NCBI GenBank assembly: GCA_017165825.1
Contig: CM029393.1
Span: forward strand, 4,649,468 to 4,713,467
DNA: 64,000 nucleotides
Direction of reading: 5' to 3'
From: Hepsetus odoe
Taxonomy: Eukaryota > Chordata > Actinopteri > Characiformes > Hepsetidae
Shown: positions 37,301 through 49,911 of the stretch, in pieces
Numbering within the stretch: position 1 is the first letter of the stretch
How the letters are laid out: each line of letters begins with the position of its first letter
The notes under the pieces: generated by a model
The model's input: the letters and a program-made list of their open reading frames with translations, nothing else
What the model was told of the DNA's origin: nothing
Databases searched by the model: none
Translations under genes and position numbers: made by a program

Positions 37301-37633
37301 TGTATTTTTTTCTTTTATATTTTCAGTTTCTTTTTTTCCTTCCCACTCCGTTTCTATCTGTCTTTCATCTACTGACAGGGGTTGGGGGTAGGTGGATCTC
37401 GCATGAAAACCAGAAGAGCAGAGGAGAGAAAGAGCAGCCTCTGGAGACAGGGCACAAGTGAATGCGAGCCTGCGTCCACAAACCTTCTAAATAAGACACG
37501 TCCAGTTGTGGATTATCAGCGTTTGCTGCCACAGAGCTGGAGGCCCCCCCCATCTCTTCCTCTCGCTCTCTCAGTGGCAGCAAAGCAGCGAGAGACGAGC
37601 TTCTGCTTCTTTCCCGCAGTCCTCTTCACTATT
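37298..37633 (+). other. cdk18: Putative cdk18 exon 1 (5' untranslated leader)
   Basis: The leader runs from about 30 bases after the TATA box to a textbook splice donor (ATT|gtaagt, donor at 37634). It contains no recognisable kinase residues and is read as 5' UTR. The first ATG downstream of the predicted start is at 37403. It opens a frame that stays open to the donor and, if joined to exon 2, runs past the cdk18 start codon in another frame to TGA at 54577-54579. A second short ORF (37462-37494, 10 codons) lies inside. Two pyrimidine-rich AG sites (around 37335 and 37619) could act as acceptors, so the exon boundaries are uncertain upstream. The next recognised exon is 16.9 kb away, and an unseen intermediate exon cannot be excluded. 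Confidence 0.55.
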
Positions 37634-37933
37634 GTAAGTATGAACTCACTCAACTGCATTGTGTGTACTGCTGGCCTTAAAATTGTAAGAGGAACTTGTT
37701 ACTTTTGTCTCTGGGCTAGTCATGCCTGCCGGTGTGAGGCAGACAGGAAGGGGTCATGATGTGCACTGGACTGCATGTTGGTCTGATGATTGTTGACTAA
37801 TTCAGTGAGCAGTCTGTGGGAAAAGAGAAATAACCTTTACTGTTAAGTGGAGCTGGACAATTGCAGTTGTTGTTCTAGACACGTCAAGGCAGTAAGGGAT
37901 AGATTTTGGGGCAGTAGTGACTTTGGAGTTGTG

Positions 37934-37936
<3 letters not shown>

Positions 37937-37972
<36 letters not shown>
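37937..37972. repeat. (GT)n microsatellite
   Basis: Eighteen GT units in intron 1, 300 bases after the exon 1 donor. Confidence 0.95.
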
Positions 37973-37974
<2 letters not shown>

Positions 37975-38131
37975 ATAAACACACACAAACATGGGAATGT
38001 CATGCACTGAAATGTCTTCAGTTTAATTTATTTCACTGCCACTAGCTTGGCTGCATTATGCACTAAAAGTGATTAAAATAAAGATGAGTCCTGAATCACT
38101 TAGTGGGAATGACATTAATTCCCTTCCAACA

Positions 38132-38134
<3 letters not shown>

Positions 38135-38176
<42 letters not shown>

Positions 38177-38198
38177 CATACACATGCACACACACAAT
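38135..38198. repeat. (CA)n microsatellite
   Basis: Pure CA to 38172, then interrupted. Confidence 0.93.
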
Positions 38199-41100
38199 AT
38201 TAGGTAATCACATTAATGGAAAAGCAAGACTAGTGATACAGGGCAACAATAGTCTGTAGGCTCTACTTAATTAGAAAAGAGAGTACACCTATAAATAAAC
38301 CAGTAGAGTATCATCAGACGCAAGACACAGTGAGAACAAACAAAGCTAACTAGCTTTGGGCACAGTCACGCATTGATACCATCATCTCCAACTTAACATC
38401 AAGGGAACTGTGCATTTAGTGTCAAACTTCTCTAAAAAGAAGACTATCCAGGAGAACAGTACTGCAAAGTAAGTATGGTGTTTAGAGGTAATATGCATAG
38501 TTAAATTTTGAACCACAGTTTTCAGAAGTAATACAAGTATTTTGATCAACCTAAGTCTTTGAATTTACAAATGATAAACACTTCCATCATCCTTTATTCG
38601 TTCCTGAGACTCCTTTGGAATAGCTGATTCAGTTACCCTAAAATGAACCTTTTAAATTGGTTTTATCTCAAAATTTGAGAATCTTAATGCAAGAGGAAAA
38701 GCATGGTAGCAAACTTCAACACTAACCTATTAATAGGTTACACGGCATGGCATCATATGACTAGGACATACTTATCCAGGTCTTAACTAGTCTCTTCCAC
38801 TAAACTTGCATTAGAGAGAAGGAGGCAAAACAGCTTTACTTTTGAATTTCATTTTACCTCACCCACATGTAATCTTCCTCCATAGCTGTGTTGAAGCTCC
38901 TCAAGAAGGTGATTGCAGATAATTGCACAGTTGAGTCTCGATGAACATAAATAACAAATGGGAGCTTTATTGCTTATTGGAGACAAATTGCACCTCACAC
39001 TGAGCCAGTGGAAGAGTGTGGGAGAAATTACCTTGGAGGAATGAAATGGGCAAATTCCTGAAAGAAACAGCTATTTAAAAGACCATGAGCTCTGAGGGTG
39101 AAATAAAAAGTCATCTTGTAAGAGGGAAGCTGACAAACATTGCCGTCTTAACATTCAGTGTGTGTGTGTGTGTGTTGCTCTTAATGGCTCAGCAGGGAAA
39201 GAAAAACAAGATGATGGAGAACTGTGACAAGATCTTCGGCAAACTTAATTTCCCTTCTGGTAGTGATCAGTCCAGAAACAATCATGGATTTGGCTGGGCA
39301 GAGGAATCTGTAGAGTTTCAGTGCGGTTCTGCCCACTTTATGACTTGTTCCCAAGCCGGAGCCCACGACGAGGCTTGCAGTAAGGTCAGACCAACATGGT
39401 CATCAGAGTTTAGGCCAGAGGTGGTGAGCATCCCTCAGTCCATCCTCCTCACCATCTGGCTCAAGCGGATTCTCTCATGCTTCACTGACAATGCGCTCAT
39501 TGCCCTATGCACTAATGGTCCCTTTTCATCACTTGCACTCATTGCTATTTCAGCAAGCAGCTGATTGACATTCAGAGCAAAGTCACAATGCTGTTCATCA
39601 ATGCTAACAAGCATCCTCATTTTTACAGAGGTCTTAATGATATGCACTGCAACTTCATTTACTTGTTTCACCCAACAGACACACTATGAGTAGTTTTGCC
39701 CCATTATACAGAGCTGCAAGAACCCGATCCATACTGATGTATAGAACAGCATGGCTAGTGTATAGGTACTGATCAGTGAACGGATGGTCAATAGCAAAGC
39801 AGGAAATAGGTCACTGCTGACCCATTGTTAGGAATAAGGTTCAAATAGGCAGCCAGAATATGTATGCCTTTTGCCAATAATTCACAGAAGTGCTGTTTGG
39901 AGACACAGTAAAGCCAGCAAAACTCCACATATGTTACTTATTGACCGTCAAAATGTCATGATGGCATTTTGGGTCACCACATGAGCTCTTTAAATGCACT
40001 GGAAGAAATTAGAAAACTTAGAAAATATTGAGCAGTCTGTGCCTCTGTCTGTGCAGCTGGCTCCTGGCACTGGAACAGAACTCTGATGTCATCAGCACAA
40101 ATCTATAAGAGCTGAGGGAAGCTGGAAAGAGGTGTAACGGGATGTATAATTAGTCCATATTAATTCAGTCCTATCGACTTATAAACATATAAGTGAAGTG
40201 GAGAAAAATAGAGAAGGATGTTCATATGGTATTCCCTAATGGCAGCTGCATTTATTAATTATGGACCATTTATGGTAATAAAATCTTAGAATTTTGAGCT
40301 ACAGCACTGCAGCTTTCTTCATCTGTATTTACAGAAACTGGCAAACATTATTATTATATACTGAACCATCTTGCAATTATCTGACTGTAGTAACTACCTG
40401 GTAGTGTTGCATTCAGTCTATCCTGTCTGCTCACCCTGCAATTAAAAGTGTCTAAAACAGCTGACAAACCTATTGCTAATGGTCACCTATCAATGTTGGG
40501 TGTTCTTTAGATATATTTATCTTATCTTATCTTTAAATAGCTATAAAATCTACAATGTAATATACACACAATATATACTCACAACAACAACCTTGATTTT
40601 GATTGTGGAGCCATCACAATTTCTCAGGTTAAGTATACAGAATATGTTTAAACTGACAAGTCTATCAACTGATGTAGAACATTTTTTCATAAGCATTTAT
40701 TCACTTATTATAAACTCCTTTATAAATTAACTAAATTATGAACAGCTACTTTTGCCAAATTAATTAAAATTCAACAAATGTTTCTGTGTGTCTTTTTTTC
40801 TACTACACAGTCCACAAGGTAAAATTCTTTCTTTTTTAAACCTTTTATCGTTCATTAATCATCTGCCTTAAAAGTTTATGAAAGCAGTCTTCCTTCCTTA
40901 ATGGTTTCCCATTCATACTTAGTATTCATGTCTCTGCCTATAGCTCTGTTCATAGAGTAATTGGCTTTGTAATTATGATATGGTCCTACAGGTAAGCAAT
41001 GTTATTTAACATGCACCTTTGGAAACAATTTTACATTGTCAATGAGGGTGTAACTCATTAGAGCCCATAATGATTCATCCTAAAGAATAATGTTTCTTTC

Positions 41101-41534
41101 AGTGCAACACTGCTGGCTTCCTCTTTGACTCTGATCTCAGACCACTTTATATGAATTCTAGTGTTACATATCGCATATAAAAGGAATCTCAGAACTATTC
41201 TCAGATCAGCAGCAAAAGGTCCTTTGAGGCCGTATGAGAAAGAAGCATGTGCTAAAAGTCACACCCCAGTGCAAACAGAGTTGTACATGGAGCAGTGGTG
41301 CTGGTCGTTAAACTGTCAACACAATCGTGTTTCACTAAATCATATCTAGTTGAAGCCATTTATAGGTCATAAAGATTTGTGCACGGCCTCCAGCCTGTCA
41401 GCAGAGAACCTGTGGTTTCAGCAGAGAATGCAGTGCTTTGGTGTTCTGTGGAAAATATACTGTATTTAAGATTTATTAGATGGTATTGTTACAAAAGCAA
41501 CATACTCTGAATTTATTCAGACTCCTATAAATTG
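38199..41534. other. Intron 1 unique sequence
   Basis: No exon or repeat recognised except a short (GT)n at 39158-39175. The stretch 39180-39670 is open on both strands but is not recognisable. Confidence 0.45.
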
Positions 41535-41537
41535 GGA

Positions 41538-41585
<48 letters not shown>

Positions 41586-41604
41586 CAGAAAGAAAGAAAG
41601 AAAT
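41535..41604. repeat. (AAAG)n microsatellite
   Basis: About 17 tetranucleotide units with one GACA interruption. Confidence 0.96.
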
Positions 41605-42427
41605 AGACATATTGCTTCAGTGAATGAATATTTTACTAATGGCAACTGGATGGAAAGTAAGAAAGTAAGTCAGAAAGTAGATTGCCAGCTAAATTAAAAG
41701 TTATATATAACAAATCTTCCATTTGCAACATCATCAGAGGTCTTCAGTTGGCTGATGTTGGCAGAAAAACTTTCTACCAAAAGTATGGATTTCTGCTATG
41801 AGATTTATAGGGCACTTATTATTAAGCACTTTTTCATTCCATAACCACACATCTTGTCTGGTTAAATGTAACAGAAACAGTCAGAATTCAACTTTACTTG
41901 ACATTTTTCTGCATCTCTTTATCCATTGTATTTCCTAAGACTGTATTTGTTATTGTGCCCTATAGATAGACGTACATGATTACAGTTCTGATTACCTGCA
42001 CTGAATTCTGCATTATTCTAAAAGCTGTAGAGGCCAAAACACTCCTAATAAGTACTTTTTGCATGAACTGTTATAGTTTTGACTATAATTCTGCAATAAA
42101 TAACCTTTATTATACACTATAAATGAGTGGACATAGACAGCCTAAACTACTGTAGGCTGGAAAGATACTACTGTAGACTGGCTTTTGTGACATCATAAAA
42201 ATGGTGCATTTAAAACTGGTCACTTTTTCTTAGTTTCCATATATGGATTGTTTAGACAGGAGAGTAAATGTTTTTAAACTTCCACAGCATTTTAATACTG
42301 TGGATTCTTCAATTTAAAAACAGTACAGTTTGGTGTCCCAGAATATAGATCTTTGAAATTAAACAAATATATTTGAAAAGATATTCTGAAAGTTCTGCAC
42401 ATGCAATAATGGATAACTGTCACTTTT

Positions 42428-42580
42428 GTGGCAGTGGTGGCCTAGTGCTTAGGGATTTGGCCCCAGGATCAGAAGATTGTGGGTTAGAATCCCAGACCAG
42501 TAGGTTGTACCCTTGAGCAAGGTACCGTCCCCATCACTGCTCCATGAGCACTTTCAACAGCTGCCCCCTGCTGCATGTGC
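42428..42580 (+). mobile_element. SINE family 1, 3'-truncated
   Basis: Head gtggcagtggtggcctagtg, a mutated B box (ggttagaatcc), CCTTGAGCAAGG and cagctgccccctgctgcatgtg. The TTCACT tail is lacking. Confidence 0.85.
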
Positions 42581-44639
42581 TCCAGAAAAAACTGGAATTT
42601 CAGGTCCAGTTCTCAGGTAAAGTTTCTCCCAAGTAATGTTTACTGTAGCTGAAGAGCTCTGTTGTTAGTAAATAAAACTCATAGCGCTGACATGTGCTTT
42701 CCTAGAGATCTTGCAAATCCAGTTTGGAAGTCAAGAACACAGCAGTCTCTTCAGAGTGTTTAGCCATATTTGGCTAATATAACATTTTTCGGTGACGAAG
42801 CTCCAGTCCTTTACATTTTGCACAGGGTGCCCATGGTTGCTCTATAAGTCTCAAGGGCCATACAATTACAGTGTGACAATTTAAGTGTACCCAGTCCCTT
42901 TGTACAATAAATTAATAAATAAATAAAAATAGTGCTTGGCTTAGTGAGAGGGAGAGTGCACACATACTTTACATGAACCTAACAACAGAAATGTTTAAAA
43001 TGACCCCAAATGTTTCACTTTAAACACTGGCGTTGTTGTTGCATGGAGCATGATGAGCACAAGACAGAAGGTTTGTTAACATTCACACAACCGAAGAAAG
43101 AGCTTCTTGTCGTGGTATGAGATATCGCCGCCACTGGCCATTAGAAAGAAAGAGGAAATAAAACAAAAGGACATGTTTATTGCCTCATGTTGAAAAGGCA
43201 AGGGTAGACGCCAATGTGCCAAATGCTTACTAATAATGTATGCTCCCCCCAGCAGCATGCATGTTTTGATGTTGGACATATGATAATATCGGCTATATAT
43301 ATATATTAAAAAAAAATACAGAAAATGAGAGAAAAAATTACATAACCACAGTCAAAAGCATACCCAACAGACACACTTCTACAAAAAGACAGACTCATAT
43401 TTCAGTGCTGGCAATATGCATGTTTATTCGCATCCGCCACACACATTGGGATGACAGAAATGACAAATAGCCATCCACCGTCGCCATTTGTAGCTGGGCC
43501 TAATATTAAGTTGTTCTTGCGTGTGTGCTACTCATTTGTCTTGCTTTAGTTGCACGAAAGCCGATCTGACAGGTCGGAATATTGTATTGAGGAAACATTC
43601 AAGTGAGAATGACCATCAATCTTGTTGCGACATCTCAATTTTCCAGCTATTGGGCTTTTATGGAATACAGCACTAGGTCAGTTACACTTCAGCACACTAA
43701 GTGAAGATGCCACCTGAGACTCTGCTAATGTGCTATAAAGGCATCATTATCCCAACCTCCTACACACTTATAATTCACACCTAATCAAGCACATGCAGCT
43801 GGAAAGCACGAAGGAGGACAGGCAAATGGGTTTTTGAAAGAAGCACAATGCCGGCTTGTTGCTGTACGGAGAACGAAAGCAACAAGGTTGTTCGCGCTAA
43901 GAGTGCTATATGCAGTGTACTTGCCCCTGGCCAGAGCAGGCGGGTGCATGAATGAGCAACCCTGCCTAACATGTGAACCAGCAGGGTGGAAACACATCTG
44001 ACTAGAGGCCTGTGCATCAGCACCATCCATTGCTCATAATTAGAGCTGAACACAACCTCACTGTTCAGGTCAGGCTCTGACTTCATTCCTCGTTTAGGCT
44101 TTTCAAATCTCTTACTTTTAACTGATTTTCACCTGCATATTCAAGGCTTTTGTTTTCTCCCTTCTTTTTTGCCCCATACTTGAATTAGCAATCTCTGGGC
44201 TACAACTACTACGTTGCAGCTCAATAAAGTTAATCCAGATTTTTAAAAAATGTAAGTTTTTTAAAGGTGTTTAAGAAGTTTGTTAACAAAGTGATATTCA
44301 AGCTTTGTTTTCGAAAAGCTGATTATTATTATTAGATTTAGCTAATCAATGAACTGATAATGACGTTTTTAGCAGGCACCATCATTAGGAATAGTTCTGA
44401 TTGCGTTGGGCTCAGGTTTAAAGGTGTAATAATAGTGCACAAAGAAACTGTGTAGGTTAGAAAATTCCTTAGACTGTATACTTCTGTGCCATGGTCTTGG
44501 GCCACCCTTAATTTATGCATATTTTGCTAGGGAATCACCTTGCTGGTGCAATAAAAACTTTTTTTGCCTGTCAAACGGACTTATTTAAGCCTACTGAATA
44601 TAATAAATAAAGAAAGGAAACAAATGTTTTTCTGTGACT
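42581..44639. other. Intron 1 unique sequence
   Basis: A complex stretch at 43400-43690 stands out from AT-rich flanks. No exon recognised. Confidence 0.45.
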
Positions 44640-45022
44640 GTAAAGTGTTTAATGATACACTGTGTCCAGATAAAGAGATTATAACCACTCAGCATTCAGC
44701 AACACCATTATACTAATCACCAGCCTGGTCATCTGTAATCATTTACACCTGTTTCTTTGTTGCTTCATGCCATAAGTTTGATCTGATTGAATTATTCATA
44801 GGTCATTGTGTAGCTTAAGAAACAAAAAGCAATTCTCTGAATCTGATCAGGTACATGGACTATACTGAAAATGAGAGCCAAAAACTCTGAAAGTCCTTCA
44901 GGAAGCCTGATGAACAAATTGTCAAACAAGACAATATACATTTTCTCTTTTTAGCAAATTTATCTTTGAAAGCAAAATATGAAGAAAGTATGGTGTCCTA
45001 AGACTTTTTCAAAGTACTGTAT
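44640..45022. mobile_element. Tc1/mariner-type remnant, one end visible
   Basis: The segment ggtgtcctaagactttttca followed by aagtactgta resembles the terminal repeat common in fish Tc1 elements (cctaagacttttgcacagtactgta). No matching left end or coding sequence was found. The left limit is approximate. Confidence 0.4.
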
Positions 45023-48000
45023 GTTGTTATTTCAAAAGGTTGCAATCCCTGCTTTCATTTTTTAAATTTGTTTGACATGTTTTCCTTGAGCATATTTCAA
45101 TGTTGGTGAGAGTTTATGTGAAAGAAGCATTCATTCAATTTATTTTACATGAACATTTTCCAACCTCACTGTATCCCTTAGTATTTAACGAGCTCAATTG
45201 GTAACTGTGCATTATACATTCTGTTGGTGAGATTTGTCCTGTTGTACTGTCCCTCTGCCTAGAGGCAGTCGAAGCTGAGTCATAACTTCAGTGTGAAATG
45301 AGCTAAACTTCTGTGAACTGAATAGACAAAAATCTGCAAACGAGCTTTTTCATGAGACCTCATTTGCACATATCTAAAATTCTTAAGTTATAAAAATGCT
45401 ATTTTTGCAACTAGTTTTCATATGTAGATACACAGATATAAGAGTGAATGGTATGTTTTGAACAAACCTTTATTTACATTAAACTCTTTTATTTAATCAA
45501 CCTAATGTTTAAAATGCAAGAAGATATAGCACAAAGCACTTATATTACACACTGAAATAAAAATACCAAAATATCTGAACATGTTCGGTTTGTTGTCATT
45601 TATAAATGATGAATTAAAAATAGAAAGATTTTACAATTATTTATTATAAAAAGCTGTTAGCTTTTGACGTATGCATCATGCGTCAAATAAGCATTTCTGT
45701 TTGTCTACAACTATCATAATAGTATTTATAATATTTAAAGTTTTTTTTTAATCTGACATCAGATTGCCCCTTAACAAACTCACCATAACCAATACTGCTA
45801 TAGAATACTCCTGCTAAAGTCACTGAGAAAGTTGCAGACTACTAAGTACAGAGTTACAATTAAGTTAACTGTGTTTTATTAAAAAAAGGTCAAACATGGA
45901 ATATTGAAGAAAAAATCTTCTATAGTCAAACTTTTATTTTCCTAAGCTACTCCTAAGCTTCTGTGAAAGACGGCATCAAAGAAAATAACAGCAATTATGG
46001 ACATGACAAATAATTCCAGCCATTCAGACAGTATTGTATATGTGATGCTTCAAGCAGTTGTTCCTCTGTGCTGCATATGAGGATGCTGTCTGTGGAGCTA
46101 CAGAGCATATTGCATTTTCCCTGTATCTGCATTACATTACAGTTGACAGGCCTTAAACAACCTATGAGTCATATTGACTGCTGATAAATATCCAGAGTTG
46201 AGGCCACATCTGGCACTCTGATATTTTAATATTGAGTAAATAAGCACAGCGTTAGGCTGTGTATGATCCATTAGCCAATATGCAGTCAGAGAGTAAAATA
46301 GCCTTTTAATCTTCCTATAGTTGATCAGTGAAGGGCGGAGAGGCCAGGAGAAGGTGACTCTCATGCTCATTAATCTGTCTAGACCCCTGACTGCTCCCGC
46401 TTATTCCACATCCACTTTGCCCTCTCCATATGCCCCAAACTAGTTTTACAAAGAGAGACTGAGAGAGAGAGATTTTTTTAAGCACGAGTGCCTATTTCTC
46501 CTTTCAAGGCATCACCAAAGCTGCTTCAAACTCAATAAGAATAAATTCAAATGCAGCCATGCATTTCCTTCCTTTATTGATTGCATCTTAGAGGCTGAAC
46601 TTGCAATTTGTTTCAGTCGCTACAGTTTCAGGGCAATTTTTCAGATCCGTTTGGTATTATTTATTGCAAGGACACAAGGAGATTTTCAGCCTTTTTTAAA
46701 TTTGGCTACCATTATTTATCTGGAGTGCTCAAAACAGCTTTTGAGATTTGCTGAAGTGTGAAACAATATCTACAAGGCCATGCCATGCATTCCCTACTGA
46801 AATTCAAAAGGCTCCTTTTCTCTATCCAAGATGCAGTGTAACAGTTTTGATTTTTTTTACAAGTTACCCCTGTGTAAATAGGCAAAGGAATTCTGGTTTC
46901 CCGATACCTGTACGTTTGCCAGCTTTTTAGATTCTCCTAATGAACTTGCCTAGTTCAATGGCAACAAGCCCTGACTCACTGCTTTATCAGTATGTCAGGT
47001 GCAAGAATTTGAACAAAGAAAACTGTTCAAGGGGTGTTACATTTCAGATTCCAGAATTTCTAACAAAGACTAACATAAACTTAAAAAAAAAAAAACTTTA
47101 CTGTTACTGGCATCATTTTATAGCCTTATATACTGTCCTGTGTGATTCTAGAAGGCACAAAACAAAGCAGAATGTGTTCAATCATACACTGTTTAGTTTC
47201 TGTAACAACTTAGGAAGAGAGCCTTTCTCTCTGTTTCCAGAGTTGCAGCGTTGGTGCCAGTGAGTAGCCCACATTAGAATTCAATGGTCTATACTTGTCC
47301 TTTATATGAGGAGAACTTCCAGATGAATGACTTGTTCTATCCCTTGGGCACCTCTTAGGATCTAGGTCACCTTTCTACAATTTTGGACCAAGGCAAGTCA
47401 TGATTTCAGATTAAACATGGCATGATGTTCCTGTTTATGTGTTTTTTCAAAAAGCAGTGTCTCATTTCAATAAAAGAGGAATACTTATAATGCAAATGTA
47501 CTCAGTAAAAAAAACAGTTTGGATGCATTAATTACGATTGGAACTACATAGATTATGTAAAAGCAAATCGTTTTTTTCTCTATTGCTTATACTAATTCTT
47601 TGGATAACATCCGGTATTACCAGTTTGTTTTAAGATAATGTGTACTGGGTCAAATAATTTCTTTTTTTTATTTTTTAGATTTTTTGAGAAATGGCTTTGG
47701 AGTTAAAAAAAAAGGAATCTGACCCTGTTTACACCTCATTACTTAATTCTATTTATATCTAGATTATATTCTTGTCAGATTTTTGCCAATCATTTACCTT
47801 TATTTCAAATGTTCAGACAAGCCTGAAATCAGATTCCTGTTTGGTAAGTAATGTGCAAATCATGTCTCACACAACAACTAATCACCAGTGCTGCATCCTG
47901 TTTTCTGTTTGATTCAAAAGAAAAGCTACATTTTGTACTAAACAATAAATGTTTGCAAGAAGAACAATTTTAAGAACAATTGTGCGCATTAGACTGAGAA

Positions 48001-49306
48001 AAATTATGAGAGGTAAACTGAAGTTTTAATTTTATTAAATGGCTCATCCATAGTGAGCTATAAAATTAAACTAAACTTAGAAGAGAAGGTCAACTGGTGT
48101 ACAGTGGCAGCAGTCTGAAGGTTGGTCTTTTCCCAGAAAAGTAGGGGAAGGTGATACCACAAAAGGGTTTGGTTGTCCAATGTTTCATGGAGAGATGGAT
48201 GTTTTTGAACAACTAGAACATAGGGTTCGGAAATGGTTTAAGCAGCTATATTTAACTTGTCTTAGGTGTGTTTAGACCTACATTTTTATGGGGCTTGGCC
48301 AGATCTTATGATATTGTTTAACGTACTATCTGAAGATTAAAAAAATAAATAAAAAATTGTGGGTTTATTTTCTTGTACAATAGTTTTGGTGAGTTACATA
48401 AAATGCCCTCAAAATGCATTTAAAATTGTACTGATTTATTTTATTAGTGCAATATAAACAATGATTTTAATGTTATTTATTTAGTTACTAGAACTGTTTA
48501 CACACATTTTATGAAAATGGTGCTAATTTTCTCAAAGCTCTAAACATGAAGAAAAATTTGGATACAAAATACAATACACCACAGATCTTTAAGCATTAAG
48601 TAAAACCAACCCTTTTTCAAATAGATCTAGAACTAGAGCCAATTAGACCAGTGAAAACTATTGCTATCTTTAGTACGTTTAAGCTTTCTGTATTTTCTGT
48701 GTTGCAGTATGCATTACAGTAGAAAAACAAAAAAGTACATAAGTGGAAAAGAGAAAAAACTTCTGTCTGCAGTATAGTCTGGCCAAAGCACCTTAACGTA
48801 ATACCATGACAAACAAATGCTGGCATAAATTAAGGCTGAAGTGAAAAAAAAAAAGCATCAAGATGGAAAAATGGAAAAAGAGCAGAGGGTCAGAACCCTA
48901 GAAACCCATTTCAGAAGCAAAAACCAATACAAAACAATCATGGCTTGATATAATCATTATGCCAAGAATAACAGCAGAGAGCTAATATGCATAAAATTTT
49001 ACATGCTGCATATTAGGAATCCACTGTATGTTGTAGGAAGACATATGTTTAACCAGTAGACTTTTAATGATTTGTGGTAAATGTGGGGCTTTTTTGGACA
49101 CATATATTGTAGATCTATCACCCCACATTTTGCTGTCAATGTGGATTAACTGTCATCATAATTTTAATTGAAGCATGCTGGTTATTTTTATATTGCTTTT
49201 GTTCTAGTCTTCAATGTTTGTTTTCTGTATTTGCTGCCCCAACAGCAAAAATTCTAGGCCACTACTTATTACTTTTTACTAAATTTACCTTTATTTAAAT
49301 TTATTC
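45023..49306. other. Intron 1 AT-rich sequence
   Basis: No exon, named repeat or structural element that I can support. Confidence 0.5.
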
Positions 49307-49319
49307 TGATGATGTAATG

Positions 49320-49451
49320 CTCCCTGCGATGGGCTGGCGACCTGTCCAGGGTGCGTCCCCCGTCCTCGCCCTGTGTGCGCTGGGTTGGACACCAGCACCC
49401 CCCCCCACCGCGACCCCGTTTGGGACAAGCGGCAGAAAATGGATGGATGGA
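49320..49451 (+). mobile_element. SINE family 1 (long subfamily), 5'-truncated, with target duplication
   Basis: Only the 3' body is present (gcgatgggctggcgacctgtcc to gggacaagcggcagaaaatgg plus TGGA units). TGATGATGTAATG flanks it at 49307-49319 and 49452-49464, a perfect 13-bp target-site duplication. This proves retroposition of a 5'-truncated copy. Confidence 0.92.
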
Positions 49452-49664
49452 TGATGATGTAATGTGTTATTGGAATAAGTAAAAACAAACTTTTTGCCTT
49501 TTTGTATTAAATAATTGATTTAGGTGCCAAAGACCTTTGTATTCCCTATGTATAATCAAACCCTTTAAAGCAAGAACAAATGACAAAGGTGGGAAGTAAG
49601 TAGTTTAATTCACCCAGTTCCAGGTTTGTAAATAAAATACAATATTAAACTTATGCATAAATTA

Positions 49665-49896
49665 TTCAGTCAGTCAGTCATTTTCTGCCGCTTGTCCCAA
49701 GCGGGGTCGCAGGGGAGTGCTGGAGTCCATCCCAGCTCACACAGGGCAAAGGACGGGGACACACCCTGGACAGGTCGCCAGCCCATCGCAGGGAGGAGCG
49801 TGACGTGGACGGCACCTTGCTCAAGGGTACCTCAGGGAAACCTATTGGGAAGGGCTTCAAACACCCGATCCTCCGACCATGCGGCCAACGCTGCCC
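49665..49896 (-). mobile_element. SINE family 1 (long subfamily), minus strand, with target duplication
   Basis: Read on the minus strand: decayed head, CCTGAGGTACCCTTGAGCAAGG, gatgggctggcgacctgtcc and the cgcttgggacaagcggcaga end. CTTATGCATAAATTA at 49650-49664 and 49897-49911 is a perfect 15-bp target-site duplication. It lies opposite in orientation to the copy 213 bases to its left. Confidence 0.93.
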
Positions 49897-49911
49897 CTTA
49901 TGCATAAATTA

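Noticed and set aside
37403..37633. Exon 1 as a coding exon giving an N-terminal extension to CDK18
   Set aside because: The open frame from 37403 joins exon 2 out of frame with MNKMKNF, and I found no in-frame ATG that would extend the protein.
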